Shown: positions 53,801-60,439 of the stretch, piece by piece
Position numbering within the stretch: position 1 is the first letter of the stretch
Layout of the letters: each line of letters opens with the position of its first letter
Position numbers and translations under genes: made by a program
Source: Nematopogon swammerdamellus
Lineage: Eukaryota > Arthropoda > Insecta > Lepidoptera > Adelidae
Assembly (NCBI GenBank): GCA_946902875.1
Contig: OX336343.1
Location: 10,033,754 to 10,097,753, forward strand
DNA: 64,000 nt
Direction of reading: 5' to 3'
The notes under the pieces: model-generated
Database searches by the model: none
Told to the model about the DNA's origin: nothing
Seen by the model: the letters and a program-made list of their open reading frames with translations, nothing else

Positions 53801-55014
53801 TTGCATGCGATTTTGTTATATTCTATTTCTATGCCAATATCAGTTCATATTCTGCGAATTAATTTTATTTCAACACTAACTTTTTCCCGCGGCTTCGCTC
53901 TCGTCAAATTCGTATCAAGTAAATAAGTAAGAAAAAGGCCGTGCCGCGTTGAGGTAAATGATAAACCTTCTCGAATAAAGCAAGTAACTAAGTGCGAGGA
54001 CGAAGGCCGAGCTCCATTCTGGTAATTGATATTCTTCTCGAAGAAACTAAGTACCTAAGGGCGAGGCCGAAGACCGAGCTGCTTCGTTCAGGCAAACAAC
54101 AAACCTTCTCGATTAAATCGTTCCTCGGCGTCGCGCCGCCGCCATTAGTTACTTATTTTCTTCGAGAAGAATATAATTTACCCGAACGGGGCTTCGGATT
54201 GGCTTTTATTTAGTTAATTACTTCCATCGAGAAATTAAATTTATTACCTGAACGCAGCTCGGTCGGCCGTCGGTCTCGCCCACAGAGCACGAAATACCGC
54301 GCGGGGCGCGCGCGGGCGGTATTCCGTGCTCTGTGGTCTCGCCCTAGTTACTTACTTTCCTCGAGAAGGTCTACTGTTTAGTTGATCGTAGCTTGGCCTT
54401 CGGCCTCGCCCTTAGTTACTTACTTTCTTCGAGAAGGTCTACTGTTTAGCTGATCGTAGCTTGGCCTTCGGCCACGCCCTTAGTTACTTAGTTTCTTCGA
54501 GAAGAATATCAATTACCAAAATGGAGCTCGGGCTTCGGCCTCGCACAAAGTTTATTCGAGAACGTTTATCATTTACCTGAACGCAGCTCGGCCTTCTTTC
54601 CATCTTACTTGATACGAATTTAACGCGAGCGAAGCCGCGGGAAAAAGTTTGCGTTGAAATTAAATTAATTCACAAAATATGAACTGATATTGACATAACA
54701 AAAATACATAAATATACATATATACGATATACTACGCGAATAAGATAACATAGAAGAGTAACATAAAACTCTAAATGTATAAGAAGTAATTTTGGAGTAC
54801 CTATAGATTGTGAATGGTGATAATAATATAATATGCCAGAAATGTAAACATGAGCAAATTAACGCTTTCATGTTCAGGTACCGCGATGTTCTGCCACGAG
54901 AACACCTGCATCCCCGACATGGACCCGCCTGTAGTGTCCGGAGGTTGCTCCGAGTTGATCGGCTGCGGCGGCCACAAGAACTGGGCCCTCGCGCGAGGGT
55001 CCCGCCGCCAGTAA
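47755..55014 (+). CDS. Three-exon gene for a small secreted six-cysteine protein, function unknown
   Basis: Exons 47755-47854, 48456-48692 and 54878-55014 join to 474 coding bases (157 residues), ending at TAA 55012-55014. Both introns are GT-AG (GTAAGA...CCAG; GTAAGG...TCAG) and both are phase 1, so the frame is kept throughout with no stop. The protein has a signal peptide (MNMSALGWAGVSLIVLLAAG, cleavage around YVEKTSA), a basic helix-prone middle (LLPTDPKYQLLRQILLKK) and six cysteines after the signal: RRC, IEC, MFC, NTC, GGC and IGC. These could make three disulfides. A start at 47761 (second Met) is equally possible. Candidate TATA box at 47666, poly(A) signal at 55380. The large second intron contains a SINE-B, an RTE scrap, a CR1/Jockey-type LINE and a foldback element. 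I do not recognise the family. The join is my inference from splice sites and phase, without transcript support. Confidence 0.62.
48456..48692 (+). CDS. Exon 2 of the secreted protein gene
   Basis: Preceded by AATATTTCCAG, followed by GTAAGG. 237 bases, open only in the frame required by exon 1, GC content above its surroundings. Encodes two of the six cysteines and a Lys/Arg/Ala-rich helix-like stretch. Confidence 0.72.
48945..49336 (-). repeat. SINE-B with head, inside intron 2
   Basis: T22 tail at 48949-48966, all blocks to 'GAGCTACCGAGGCTGACGAA'. The leader is cut to about 12 bases ('GAAAATTCGTCAG' in sense reading) matching 25633-25645, which confirms that the leader belongs to the element. 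5S-like segment at about 49255-49290. Confidence 0.9.
49337..49734. other. Intron sequence, nothing recognised
   Basis: No repeat partner seen apart from a T-rich tract at 49448-49461. Confidence 0.4.
49735..50130 (-). repeat. Dispersed 'AGGGTTCCGTAC' repeat, inverted copy in intron 2
   Basis: Begins 'GGCCAAGTGCGAGTCGAACT' and ends 'GTACCGGATACGGAACCCTA' with a (GACA)n tract at 50055-50082: the reverse of 25508-26704. Confidence 0.85.
50383..50545 (-). pseudogene. RTE-like LINE C-terminal fragment
   Basis: Reverse reading gives GNRSVGRPPPSRWDDD and the terminal RMSSRGRLRAD-like segment (shifted frame), matching 44800-44948. It abuts the next LINE at about 50540. Confidence 0.78.
50546..51551 (+). 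pseudogene. LINE endonuclease domain (partial)
   Basis: Apurinic-type endonuclease (exo/endo/phosphatase fold) used for target-primed reverse transcription. Visible motifs: LVLLGDFNAHHEAW (GDFN at 50697-50708), LSLLDLLLT, and GSSDHCLVG (SDH at 50919-50927, the catalytic His region). A linker region with PWYSRDCADAV and YNRLSRSYKRVIARAKFDH follows, typical of the EN-RT linker in these LINEs. The N-terminal catalytic segment (normally with an early Asn and Glu) is missing because of 5' truncation. The frame stops at TGA 51549-51551; homology carries on in the next frame from about 51560. Confidence 0.88.
51552..52939 (+). pseudogene. LINE reverse transcriptase domain, frameshifted
   Basis: The first part (51552 to about 51930) has KKASGPDRIPALMLKRC, WKSAFVQAVPKKGD, NYRPIAITSLLCKVIERI and QYGFRPKRS: RT blocks 1-3. 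A small deletion at about 51925-51940 shifts the frame. The continuation reads DLLAYVTRLWG, LAIDLDIAKAFDRVWH (first catalytic Asp motif), SGVPQGSVLSPTLFLLHIN and the YADD box at 52256-52267. The thumb and C-terminal part then reads LKLNKHLGVLGVELS, SQIRSCLEYCSHLWDGSA and LDSIQRRAVRLVGDP, up to TGQGLHP at 52939, where the rearranged block begins. Family features match CR1/Jockey-group arthropod LINEs; exact clade not determined. Confidence 0.92.
52942..53166 (+). repeat. Direct duplication of the endonuclease segment
   Basis: Nearly identical to 50763-50986 (only a few substitutions, for example CTGCCAGATA versus CTGACAGATA). Joined to the end of the RT region by 'CATCCATAGGGATG'. Confidence 0.92.
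53167..53401 (-). repeat. Inverted duplication of the RT C-terminal segment
   Basis: Reverse complement of about 52718-52938; on the minus strand reads IQRRAVRLVGDPEVSRDLEP again. The junction with the preceding block is a palindrome around 'GCATCCATAGGGATGC' (53173-53192). Confidence 0.92.
53402..53672 (+). pseudogene. LINE C-terminal end and 3' UTR
   Basis: Reads CRSFLYRTGKLWNALPAHIF, PPKYSLGSFKRGVNGHL and RPNVRGRR, stop at about 53625, then 'CACCTTATGGGTGGCTCGGC' and an A-rich end. This is the natural continuation of the RT C-terminus after the rearranged block. Confidence 0.85.
53673..53831. other. Intron sequence, nothing recognised
   Basis: 'GGCCGTCACGGTTACTCCAA' just after the LINE end matches, in reverse, part of the RTE tail (44755-44775): a short RTE scrap. 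Otherwise unremarkable. Confidence 0.4.
53832..54697. mobile_element. Foldback element with inverted 68-bp minisatellite arms
   Basis: Terminal inverted repeats of about 90 bp: left 'GCCAATATCAGTTCATATTC' to 'TTTTTCCCGCGGCTTCGCTC' and 'AAATTCGTATCAAGTAA'; right end the inverse. Inside, units containing 'GAGGCCGAAG.CCGAGCT' point one way on the left (53985-54120) and the opposite way ('GCTCGGCCTTCGGCCTCGCC') on the right (54140-54600), meeting near the GC-rich 'GGCGTCGCGCCGCCGCC' at 54127. The units are the 68-bp repeat of 60900-62340. It interrupts intron 2 and may be old. Confidence 0.8.
54281..54335. mobile_element. 55-bp hairpin MITE with 8-bp target duplication
   Basis: Ends CACAGAGCACG(A)AATACCGC inverted on the right, GC-rich loop, flanked by GTCTCGCC at 54273-54280 and 54336-54343. 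Inserted into a minisatellite unit of the foldback element. The 8-bp duplication suggests hAT-type mobilisation. Confidence 0.85.
54878..55014 (+). CDS. Exon 3 of the secreted protein gene (last coding exon)
   Basis: Acceptor TTTCATGTTCAG at 54866-54877. The first two bases complete the split codon to Gly. Encodes GTAMFCHENTCIPDMDPPVV, GGCSELIGCGG and ends RGSRRQ, stop. Four of the six cysteines are here. Confidence 0.65.
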
Positions 55015-55107
55015 CAGTAGATGCCGACTACAAGCCAGTGCGAGCCACCGCAAGCCGCTACAAACGTGCTTGCATGTCTTTAGGTTGAACTGAGAGCGTG
55101 TAAAGCC

Positions 55108-55252
55108 GCGTCTCCTGCGAATGTTTTTTTTTTCGAAACACATTACACAGAAACATCGAAACATTGGGGCCATACACATTTGCATGAAAAAAAAATGGTT
55201 TTTTTATGTTTCTTGTGTATTGTTTCGAAAAAACATGCGTAGGAGACGCATC
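55108..55252. mobile_element. MITE in the 3' UTR of the six-cysteine gene
   Basis: Ends 'GCGTCTCCTGCGAATG' and inverse 'CATGCGTAGGAGACGC', with inner 'TTTTTCGAAAC'/'GTTTCGAAAAAA'. Carries 'ACACAGAAACATCGAAACAT', as does 47255-47505. Lies between the stop codon and the poly(A) signal. Confidence 0.8.
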
Positions 55253-55379
55253 AAACATTATATGGATACTGGTGTTCATTAATAGCCGCGTAGGTATACT
55301 TTTGCAACAGTTAGGTAAGTTGTTTGAATTATACGGTAAGTAACTATCCGTAGAAGCATGTCATGCTGAATCGGTGTTG

Positions 55380-55385
55380 AATAAA
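55380..55385 (+). terminator. Candidate poly(A) signal for the six-cysteine gene
   Basis: AATAAA 366 bp after the stop codon; the 3' UTR would include the MITE. Confidence 0.5.
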
Positions 55386-56042
55386 AGACAGTCAATGAAT
55401 TGAAAGTTTCACTAATGTATTTCCATACCCAATGTCCCTTTTCGCAAACTTATGCGAAATAAAGAATATACGTTCTTACCATTGAAATAAAAGGAATCAA
55501 TTTAATTTTGATTGAACAAATGAAATATATTTATTTATAGCGCACAAAAATAGTACACTTTTGTACTTTTTAGAACAGCTCTGGGCATTAAGTCCGCCAT
55601 TTGGACTTAATGCCTAGAAGCGTTCTCTACCAGTCTGGCCGAGGATTGTGGGTAAGGTGATGGGTAGTGCGAAATTAACTAAAATAAAAATAAAATAAAA
55701 TAATAATACGCTTACATAAATACATACATATACTTACATACAGGTCCATAATTACTTACATATGCACATATATAAGTAGGTATATACGCATGCATGCATA
55801 CATAATGCGGTTTCTATACAAACGTTTCTAACAAATTATGATTTAATTAAAGTTATTATTATATGCTAATAAAAAAATACAAAAACATTTTAACGGTAAA
55901 GAAAGAGGCACAAAGTTAATTCATGAACCCAGTTCTTCACAAGTTTTACCGTAATCCGCTTTTTGTGGATTTTGATTGGGTCTTTGGGGGCTCATTAAAT
56001 AACATATTAAAATATTTGTATTGTAGATTCAAGTTTTAAAGT
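55386..56042. repeat. Intergenic; short repeat and microsatellites
   Basis: Positions 55570-55665 carry 'CATTAAGTCCGCCATTTGGA', forming a hairpin with 'GGACTTAATGCC', and share 'GTTCTCTACCAGTC' with 11820. Positions 55718-55805 are TACATA/CATGCATACATA microsatellite. No gene. Confidence 0.5.
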
Positions 56043-56048
56043 TTTATT
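56043..56048 (-). terminator. Candidate poly(A) signal for the minus-strand exon
   Basis: AATAAA on the minus strand, about 105 bp beyond the stop of 56153-56415. Confidence 0.5.
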
Positions 56049-56152
56049 TACCTACTTATCTTTACGAGCTCCCAAAGGTCCATTATTATGTCTAAAATTA
56101 CATTTTACTAATTCCGTTTAAACTCCACTACAGATATTTTGGCACATAAGTC

Positions 56153-56415
56153 CTACTTCATAGAATCTTCCGCAAATAACTCCGTGTCATCATTCGACTC
56201 ATTGGACTCATCCTTCAGCATCGGCAGTCTGATAATCTCCAAGGACTCCTGGGTAACATCGGGCGTCTGTTCCGTGTCCTGTAACTGCTCCCTCATGTGC
56301 CTCCTGTACAACCTCTCACACGAGCTGATATTATGACGTGGAGGGTTGTAACCAATCGGTTCGACTGGACCCACGGTGTAGTAAGGGACTGGGGTGGTCA
56401 CTTGATATGAGTTTT
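56153..56415 (-). CDS. Terminal coding exon of an unidentified gene (partial)
   Basis: Minus-strand exon after a good acceptor (TATTTGCTTATTTCAG, AG at 56416-56417), open to TAG at 56153-56155. It enters in phase 1: two bases (AA) complete a split codon. It encodes about 86 residues: NSYQVTTPVPYYTVGPVEPI, then PPRHNISSCERLYRRHMREQ and an acidic Ser/Asp/Glu-rich tail ending FAEDSMK. It has one sequon (NIS) and one Cys. The composition resembles a cytoplasmic or disordered acidic C-terminus, but I recognise no family. Upstream exons should lie at higher coordinates on this strand and were not found in the window. The open frame continues upstream past the acceptor, so a larger exon cannot be excluded. 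Confidence 0.6.
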
Positions 56416-56554
56416 CTGAAATAAGCAAATATATATTATGTAGGAGTGTTTTGAGGTAATCAACCTTGAAATATGAATCCAATAGCCACCAGTGTGAAAA
56501 ATTGAGAAAGAGTATATCTATACTACTAAAAATTATTAGAACAATATTAGTAGA

Positions 56555-56620
56555 CCTAAAGGAAGCACTGACATGGCACCTAGTTCACGAAGGTGTGATG
56601 GGCTGACACGAGTCAGTAAG
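56555..56620 (+). repeat. SINE-B 3' fragment
   Basis: 'GGAAGCACTGACATGGCACC' to 'GATGGGCTGACACGAG'; truncated on both sides. Confidence 0.75.
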
Positions 56621-56639
56621 TCTGGAGGCGCTATACATA

Positions 56640-56758
56640 GGAGGACAGGGGTAGCCGCGCGTCGGCGCACACGCGCCAGCGCGTCAGTCTAGCGCCGGCG
56701 ACCGATCTTAGTCTCCGTCCGCCGCTCAGGCGGAGCGAACGTGCGCGTCTGTCACAAA
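56640..56758 (+). promoter_or_regulatory. CpG-rich promoter-like patch before the THAP exon
   Basis: GC/CpG-dense (GCGCGTCGGCGCACACGCGCC) in AT-rich surroundings, directly before the ATG at 56759. No TATA box within a suitable distance, so possibly a dispersed-type promoter. Confidence 0.45.
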
Positions 56759-56838
56759 ATGCCTCATTGTGCAGTGCTTTGGTGCAAAAAGTCGTCGAAA
56801 AATTCAAACTTGAACACAGATGGAGTCACCTTTCACGA
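56759..56838 (+). CDS. First exon of a THAP zinc-finger gene (partial)
   Basis: ATG at 56759, 80 coding bases, then donor GTAAGT at 56839. The encoded start is MPHCAVLWCKK, followed by SSKNSNLNTDGVTFHE/D. A Met-Pro-x-Cys-x4-Cys start, then a GVTFH stretch, is the hallmark N-terminus of THAP domains (C2CH zinc-binding, sequence-specific DNA binding; several are derived from P-element-type transposases). The exon ends in phase 2 just before the expected F-P residue pair. The remaining zinc ligands (Cys and His) and the invariant Trp/Pro must come from later exons, which I did not find in the following 7 kb, so the rest is beyond the window or lost. It may encode a nuclear DNA-binding regulator or a domesticated transposase-related protein. 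Confidence 0.62.
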
Positions 56839-57526
56839 GTAAGTACTTTCATTCAATTTGATAGCATTTTTCGCTTGAATTTCAGTAACAAACATCGGCG
56901 TAAATATGTATGGAGAGCTCTTTTCTGCTTACCCACCATAGGTCGACTATCGTGTTGGATGCAGTTAGCTCTTGTAATTTTTTTTGTTTATTGATAAATA
57001 TGTATGTTAAATGTATACAGATATTTCATGCATTCTGCCTTATTGCCAAAGGACATTTCTTCTAGTCAACCTCAGCCGGTTTCCTCGTTCAATATTCGTT
57101 TATCGCGCTTTTTTCATTCAACCAGTACCTACCGGTTTTTACTTTTGAGCGACTCTAAAGGAATTAATTTCTTTAGGTCATGCGTCTACCGGGAATTAGT
57201 CTTGTTATGCTTAGCATTAACAAAATTAATTCATAATGAATACCCCGTTAGCATTTAGCACTGCTAAGCGCCCTGATGAATAAAAATTAATGCTAAATGC
57301 TAAGCCATAATCACATTTAATTTTAATTAGCATTGCTGTTTCGTTCGTAAAACTTTGTTGGTTCGTTTGTTTTGGAACGCACAAAGCAATGAAGTGTGTG
57401 CTATTTATCTGTGGTACTGCTAAATGCTAAATGCTATATAGCGCCTGCGCTCCGCTGCTAGCTAGCTAGCTAGCATCTAAATGCGAAATGCGATGCGATC
57501 ATGCGAGTGAGGGGTCGGAATTATCA
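56839..57526. other. THAP intron or intergenic; palindromic patch
   Basis: Positions 57215-57350 hold repeated 'TTAGCATTA', 'ATGCTAAATGCTAAGC' and 'TAATTAGCATTGC' in both orientations. Positions 57415-57490 hold 'GCTAAATGCTAAATGCTA' and CTAGCTAGCTAGCTAGC. No exon recognised. Confidence 0.45.
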
Positions 57527-58131
57527 TCTGTCACGTGATCATTAGTTTTGGTCATATCTACAGAACCACTGGACTTAGACCCATCGTGTTGGTACTCAAT
57601 CTGAACGTCTCGATGAGATCTATCCATCTGTCACATTAACTATTGTTTTGGTCATAACTCGAGAACCACTGGTACTAGACCCATCGTGTTGGTACTCAAA
57701 CTTCAGGTCTCGGTGAGATCTATCCATCTGTCACATGAACTTTTGTTTTGGTCATAACTCGAGAACCACTGGTGCTAGATCCATCGTGTTGGTACTCAAA
57801 CTTTAGGTCTCGGTGAGATCTATCCATCTGTCACATGAACTTTTGTTTTGGTCATAACTCGAGAACCACTGGTGCTAGATCCATCGTGTTGGTACTCAAA
57901 CTTTAGGTCTCGGTGAGATCTATCCATCTGTCACATGCACTTTTGTTTTGGTCATAACTCGAGAACCACTGGTGCTAGACCCATCGTGTTGGTACTCAAA
58001 CTTCAGGTCTCGGTGAGATCTATCCATCTGTCACATGAACTTTTGTTTTGGTCATAACTCGAGAACCACTGGTGCTAGACCCATCGTGTTGGTACTCAAA
58101 CTTTAGGTCTCGGTGAGATCTATCCATCTGT
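57527..58131 (+). repeat. 100-bp tandem repeat, six units
   Basis: Exact 100-bp period from 57625; units begin 'CTATCCATCTGTCACATGAA' and contain 'GGTCATAACTCGAGAACCAC' and 'CCATCGTGTTGGTACTCAAA'. The first unit is the most diverged; the inner ones differ by one to three bases. Confidence 0.95.
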
Positions 58132-58468
58132 TGCGCGACCATCTCTCGAGACACATGTTAGTTCTTTAGTTCTTTAGTTCAACAATAACAATGTAAATGT
58201 CAACAATGTAAACAGTAACAATGTAAATGTCGTAAATTGTGCTTTTAAATTGAATTCAATTGTTCAAAAGTTACCAAATGAAAATTTTAATATAGATACC
58301 GATCTATAAATAAATAATTAAGTAAATTATTGTTCTGTTTCAAATATATGTTTCTATTACAGACTACACAGCCTTTCATTTGTTATTTTATTAACCCTTA
58401 TATAACGAATTCACACCGTCAAACTGACAGAGAGACGCATGGTACATTTTATAAGGCTCTAGCTGCAT
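58132..58468. other. Nothing recognised
   Basis: AT-rich; short tandem-like 'AACAATGTAAA' repeats at 58185-58228. Confidence 0.4.
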
Positions 58469-58674
58469 GGCTGGTTAGTTTGTTAAAAAAAGGCAAAGCC
58501 TGGAAAACCTCATTTAACCCTAAAAAAATTAAATATCCAGGTGGGTATGGCTGGTTAGTTTGTTAACAACCACATTACCCTCCTTTTTGGCTCTGCCATA
58601 GTCGGGTAAAAAGGCAAAGCCTGGAAAACCTCATTTTACCGTAAAAAAATTAAATATCGAGGTGGGTACTCATA
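58469..58674 (+). repeat. Two-unit tandem duplication
   Basis: 'AGGCAAAGCCTGGAAAACCT' with 'AAAAAAATTAAATATC.AGG' occurs at 58491-58545 and 58611-58665; 'GGCTGGTTAGTTTGTTA' at 58469 and 58549. Confidence 0.8.
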
Positions 58675-59289
58675 AATTTTTTATGGTAGGGTAGATTTTC
58701 GCGAATTTTTCGCGAAGTCATATTGCAATATAATTTGTCATATCGTTGGCTAAGTAATTAGCAAATAGTTGTTAATAATATAATAATTTTTTTTTTTTGG
58801 TTACAAAACTTTTCGACTTTCTAACATTATTTTTTTTATTTTGGAAAATTCCAATAACAAATACTCCAATAAGATAATACCAATGTACGAGGTCTTACAT
58901 ATCATTGTTTTGGAAATTTGATGTAGATTTATAATAAAGTATCCGAGGTATCACAGAACTTAGAACTATTATCGTGTTTATGCGAAAATCTGCAAATTCG
59001 CAAAATTGTGAAAGGGGCGTTGCCTTTGTTCATTTAATGAGAAAGTTATATTATTCCCTTGATGTAAAGAAGGGTTAAATATTGTTAAATCCATTTCATC
59101 TTTTCATCGCGAATCCACACAATGAGCGACTTATTGTATGAATCCCGTTCAAACGTATGGAAGACTGGCGTCACGTGGCTACCTACTCGCTCGGCCAATC
59201 ACGGCGTTCCATGCGCCGCTCCCGCCTCAGACTTCACACCCCTTTGGCGGCTACCTCGGTTCTCATACAAACGATGCCGTATTTCGTAT
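58675..59289. other. Nothing recognised
   Basis: AT-rich to 59100. The 59122-59280 part has a 64-codon frame containing 'GTTCTCATACAAACGATGCC', which resembles the 'TATGAGAGCCACAT' repeat rather than a gene. Confidence 0.4.
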
Positions 59290-59372
59290 CCAGGCTTACT
59301 GACTCGTGTGGGCTGACATCACGGATGTAGTAGGTGTAGTAGCCAACCAGTTTCATAACAAAAAACAGAGTA
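59290..59372 (+). repeat. SINE-B 3'-terminal fragment
   Basis: 'GGGCTGACATCACGGATGTA' to 'AGTTTCATAACAAAAAAC'. Confidence 0.75.
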
Positions 59373-59429
59373 TTAATGATGGGTTCGTTTTCATAATGAT
59401 CATGCTTATATCTTACATTTTTTATTATA

Positions 59430-59565
59430 CAAAGCGCGAAATGTGGCGCCGAACCTCCCATGGGGTGTCTAAAGACGCCCATGGACAATCGCACGCGGGG
59501 GTTGCGAATACTATACCGGCCTGATAGGTGCCTATTTGCATGTTGTCTTGTACGACCGTAATTAA
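59430..59565 (-). pseudogene. LINE 3'-end fragment
   Basis: Reverse copy of the end at 53560-53660: 'CATGGGGTGTCTAAAGACGC', 'CATGGACAATCGCACGCGGG', 'CCGGCCTGATAGGTGCC'. Confidence 0.75.
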
Positions 59566-59624
59566 AAAAGTCATATTAAATAGTATCAAAAGCTGTAATA
59601 ATATAATTTGAGTGAGTTTAATAA

Positions 59625-60035
59625 TACAATATTTACTTTCTTCGAGAAGGTTTATCGTTTATCCGAACGCAACTCAGCCTTCGGCCTCGGCCTTAGTTAG
59701 TTACTTACTTTGTTTGAGAAGTTTATTGTTTATCTGAACCCAGCTCGCCCTTCGGCTCGGCCTAAGTTACTTACTTTCTTATTTTGAAATACGAATTTCA
59801 CGCGAGCGAATCCGCTGGCAAAAGCTATCGATATTCAAATAAGAAACTTCAGTTAAGTCCGACAACTATCCGCTAATATCGATTCGTAAAAACTCTTTTA
59901 CATAGGTTCTTAGCGTAACCGGAACTGAATTTTATTTAGCCTATCCTAGCCTAGTGTCTCTTCTTGTAGCTGAATGTGCGTGTACCTACTAAGTTTAATC
60001 GAATTTAGATTTCGGTTTAAGAATTATGGAGGAAC
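59625..60035 (-). repeat. Dispersed 'GCCCGCGG' repeat with two or three 68-bp units
   Basis: Units 'TTCTTCGAGAAGGTTTATCG' at 59638 and a second at about 59705, then 'GAAATACGAATTTCACGCGA' and 'GCTGGCAAAAGCT' (59787-59825). Next follows 'TTAGCGTAACCGGAACTGAA' to 'TTAAGAATTATGGAGGAAC', as in 17800-17925. Confidence 0.7.
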
Positions 60036-60439
60036 GTACATACGCAAATTTTCGCCCCGCCCCGCTGCCCCCCGCCCCGCCCGCGCGTTTTAGCAACGCG
60101 CCCCATTTGCAAAAAATGTGCAATGCAGTATTCAATTTAAATGTATTGATGGTTCACTATTTTGGCTATAATGGCTTCCACATAAAAGGTAGACTGTGTA
60201 GAAAGGTAGAAATGTCACTGACTATCTATTCGATAGCCAGTGCAATATGCTGTCGCGGACTTTTTTTTAGAACTGTTTAAGAGAAACAATCCCACCATAC
60301 ATTATTTTCGTGTAGGTAACTCTAATAGTTTATGCAGCGCACGCTGATATAGCTCTCAGATGGCAGATTTTTTTCCGATTTACTTGACATATATCAATAA
60401 TATAACGTCCATACTTCCATATCCATATCCATACTTCCA
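60036..60439. other. Nothing firm
   Basis: A GC-rich stretch at 60052-60105 (CCCCGCCCCGCTGCCCCCCG) and otherwise AT-rich sequence; no gene. Confidence 0.4.

Noticed and set aside
57625..58131. CRISPR-like array
   Set aside because: The 100-bp units are contiguous without distinct spacers, and the DNA is eukaryotic.
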